Of a stretch of DNA of 6,409 bases, positions 5,265 to 6,409 are shown piece by piece. The notes beneath the pieces are model-generated. The model was not told where the DNA came from and did no database searches. It saw only the letters and a program-made list of their open reading frames with translations. The stretch's first letter is position 1. Each line of letters begins with the position of its first letter. A program made the translations under genes and the position numbers. The DNA is from JBGOTP01 sp041476545 (lineage in GTDB: Bacteria > Acidobacteriota > Vicinamibacteria > Vicinamibacterales > CAVVIG01): contig JBGOTP010000294.1 in assembly GCA_041476545.1 (NCBI GenBank), positions 1 through 6,409 on the forward strand, in the 5' to 3' direction.

Positions 5265-6089
5265 ATGGCTGCCACGTCCCTTCGCAATCTCGTCGCGGGC
5301 AATGGAACGGCGAGTCTCACCTCGGGATCGAAGGTGCTGACCTTCTCGCAGTCGCAGTCCTTCAAGGAAGGCGCGACGATCTCGTGTGCGAACGGGCAAT
5401 TGTTCACCATCGATGTCGGTTCGGGCACCCTATGGACGGCGATGCAAGTAGCCGCAGCGACGGCAACCGGTCAGTCGTTCGATACGACCGACCCCAGCAC
5501 GTCGAGAGCGCGAGGGAGCGGCATCATCGTCCCGAACGGCTTGCACAACCTGTACTACGCGGATCGGGACGATGCGGGGGCTCCCGACTGGTTCTTCTAC
5601 GTAGACACGCTCTTTCCCGAAAACGGTGTGCACCCCTACACCAAGGATTGGTACGCCGGGCCGCCGTGGGTGTCGAGCAAGACGGTCCAGGTCTTCATCC
5701 CCGATCTCCCCACGCGCCTGCGCATTCTCGAAGGAGCGCACCGCGGCGCGAACGGCACGGCGTCTAATCCAGATAGCCGCCTGGACAGCCTCGAGTCGAA
5801 GCTTGTTCCCATCGGCTGCATCGCGATCAACGCCCTGTCCAGCGTCCCGACCGGCTGGCTGCGCTGCGATGGCTCTGCGGTGAGTCGGTCGATGTACGCA
5901 GATCTCTTCAACGGGATCGGCGTCACATACGGCAGCGGTGATGGGACCACGACGTTTAACGTGCCCAACCTGTCGGGGCCAGGGCCAAGCCTGACCTACA
6001 TGATCAAGGCCACCGTCAACCTCGATGGAGGCCAGGGTCCCTACACCTACGCGCAGCTGCTCGTGCAGGGCGACCAGGCGCCGGCGTAA
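5265..6089 (+). CDS. Phage tail collar domain protein, paralogue 2
   Basis: A 274-aa protein with AGGAG 9 nt before its ATG and 29 nt after the previous stop. Residues 1-80 form the beta-rich body shared with the preceding gene (SLTSGSKVLTFSQSQSFKEG, then DVGSGTLWTAMQ). Residues 86-157 share the PDWFFYVDTLFPENGVHPYT block. Residues 166-180 (SNPDSRLDSLESKL) look like a short trimerising coiled coil. Residues 181-249 are a Phage Tail Collar domain (PF07484): VPIGCIAINALSSVPTGWLR, CDGSAVSRSMYADLF, IGVTYGSGDGTTTFNVPNL. That domain occurs in short tail fibres and host-recognition appendages, and usually ends in a receptor-binding tip; here only about 25 residues follow, ending QGDQAPA. It is probably a trimeric fibre, with any further tip on another protein. 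The collar assignment is strong; the exact appendage is inferred. Confidence 0.88.
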   Translation: MAATSLRNLVAGNGTASLTSGSKVLTFSQSQSFKEGATISCANGQLFTIDVGSGTLWTAMQVAAATATGQSFDTTDPSTSRARGSGIIVPNGLHNLYYADRDDAGAPDWFFYVDTLFPENGVHPYTKDWYAGPPWVSSKTVQVFIPDLPTRLRILEGAHRGANGTASNPDSRLDSLESKLVPIGCIAINALSSVPTGWLRCDGSAVSRSMYADLFNGIGVTYGSGDGTTTFNVPNLSGPGPSLTYMIKATVNLDGGQGPYTYAQLLVQGDQAPA

Positions 6090-6104
6090 GGGAGGTCACA
6101 ACGA

Positions 6105-6409
6105 ATGTCCGACGGCGATACGGGGATAACGAGCGGCGACGGGACCGGGCCTGGGCAATCCGCGGGCGCCAATGCGGACGCCCACGGCGGCATCGTGGGT
6201 CCTTCGGTCGACATGGGCGACATCTCAATTTCCATTAGCCCTCCCAGTAGTGGCCCTGTCGGTAGTGACCCTGTTGGTTCGGCGATTGAAGCGCTGGTGG
6301 GCGAAGGCTTCTCAGTCAGTAGACTCTCGCCCAGCTCCTTTCGGCCAGGAAACAGCTTAGGAATCGCCACGGTCCCCGGGACGGGCGTTTCGATCACGAT
6401 ATCGATCAG
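6105..6409 (+). CDS. Gly/Ser-rich protein, N-terminal part (cut by window edge)
   Basis: An open frame from the ATG at 6105, with GGGAGG directly after the preceding stop and 9 nt upstream of the start, continues 101 codons to the window end without a stop. It starts MSDGDTGITSGDGTGPGQSA and stays low-complexity: rich in Gly, Ser, Pro and Asp, with a small repeat (SGPVG then SDPVG at about residues 49-58), and it ends in beta-like SLGIATVPGTGVSITISI. There is no signal peptide. Its place at the end of the fibre gene run, with strong ribosome binding and coupling distance, suggests another virion appendage or linker protein. No family is recognised, and the missing C-terminus may hold the informative domain. 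Confidence 0.6.
   Translation, partial: MSDGDTGITSGDGTGPGQSAGANADAHGGIVGPSVDMGDISISISPPSSGPVGSDPVGSAIEALVGEGFSVSRLSPSSFRPGNSLGIATVPGTGVSITISI

Noticed and set aside
5265..6089. Diversity-generating retroelement target in the collar protein
   Set aside because: No reverse transcriptase, template repeat or adenine-biased variable copy is visible; the C-terminus is not a C-type lectin variable region.
6047..6397. Minus-strand frame of 116 codons at the right end
   Set aside because: It opposes the collar gene end and the Gly/Ser-rich gene, both with good ribosome binding sites on the plus strand; it has none.
1..6409. CRISPR array, tRNA or rRNA genes
   Set aside because: No regularly spaced repeats and no cloverleaf or rRNA-like conserved stretch were seen on either strand.

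Overview
GC-rich window, probably from an uncultivated soil or sediment bacterium. The leftmost gene starts with a signal peptide and then VYRIGIL, typical of an ABC_sub_bind-type (PF04392) periplasmic binding protein. There is also the tail of a TRAP-transporter DctP binding protein and a two-CBS plus UspA-domain protein. This mix is common in Candidatus Rokubacteria, NC10 and some Proteobacteria; the lineage is an inference from gene style only.

The window has two halves on opposite strands. Positions 1-2450 (minus strand) look like an eroding chromosomal accessory region. From right to left it holds: a dctP 3' remnant with a likely frameshift; a CBS-CBS-USP protein whose last USP strand is replaced by unrelated sequence; an overlapping small ORF of about 74 codons; a 79-nt near-palindrome; a BrnT-family toxin gene broken by a one-base loss; an intact antitoxin-like partner that is not BrnA; and the 5' end of a secreted ABC-transporter binding protein that runs off the left edge.

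Positions 2616-6409 (plus strand) are a compact phage structural module of tail-fibre or virion-appendage proteins. The genes are tightly spaced, each with its own Shine-Dalgarno or an overlapping start, and several begin with GTG. In order: a 105-aa beta-rich protein; a 311-aa modular fibre-like protein with an H-x3-H-x2-GG-x-D motif; a 153-aa unknown; a tandem pair of paralogous fibre proteins that share their N-terminal body but have different C-termini (the second ends in a Phage Tail Collar domain, PF07484); and a Gly/Ser-rich protein cut by the right edge. No integrase, terminase, portal or capsid gene is visible, so an intact prophage, a remnant and a tailocin-like particle cannot be told apart.

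The points most worth following are the inactivated BrnT toxin beside an intact non-BrnA partner, the duplicated fibre genes with exchanged C-terminal modules (one with a possible second internal start), and the large isolated inverted repeat next to the decayed genes.
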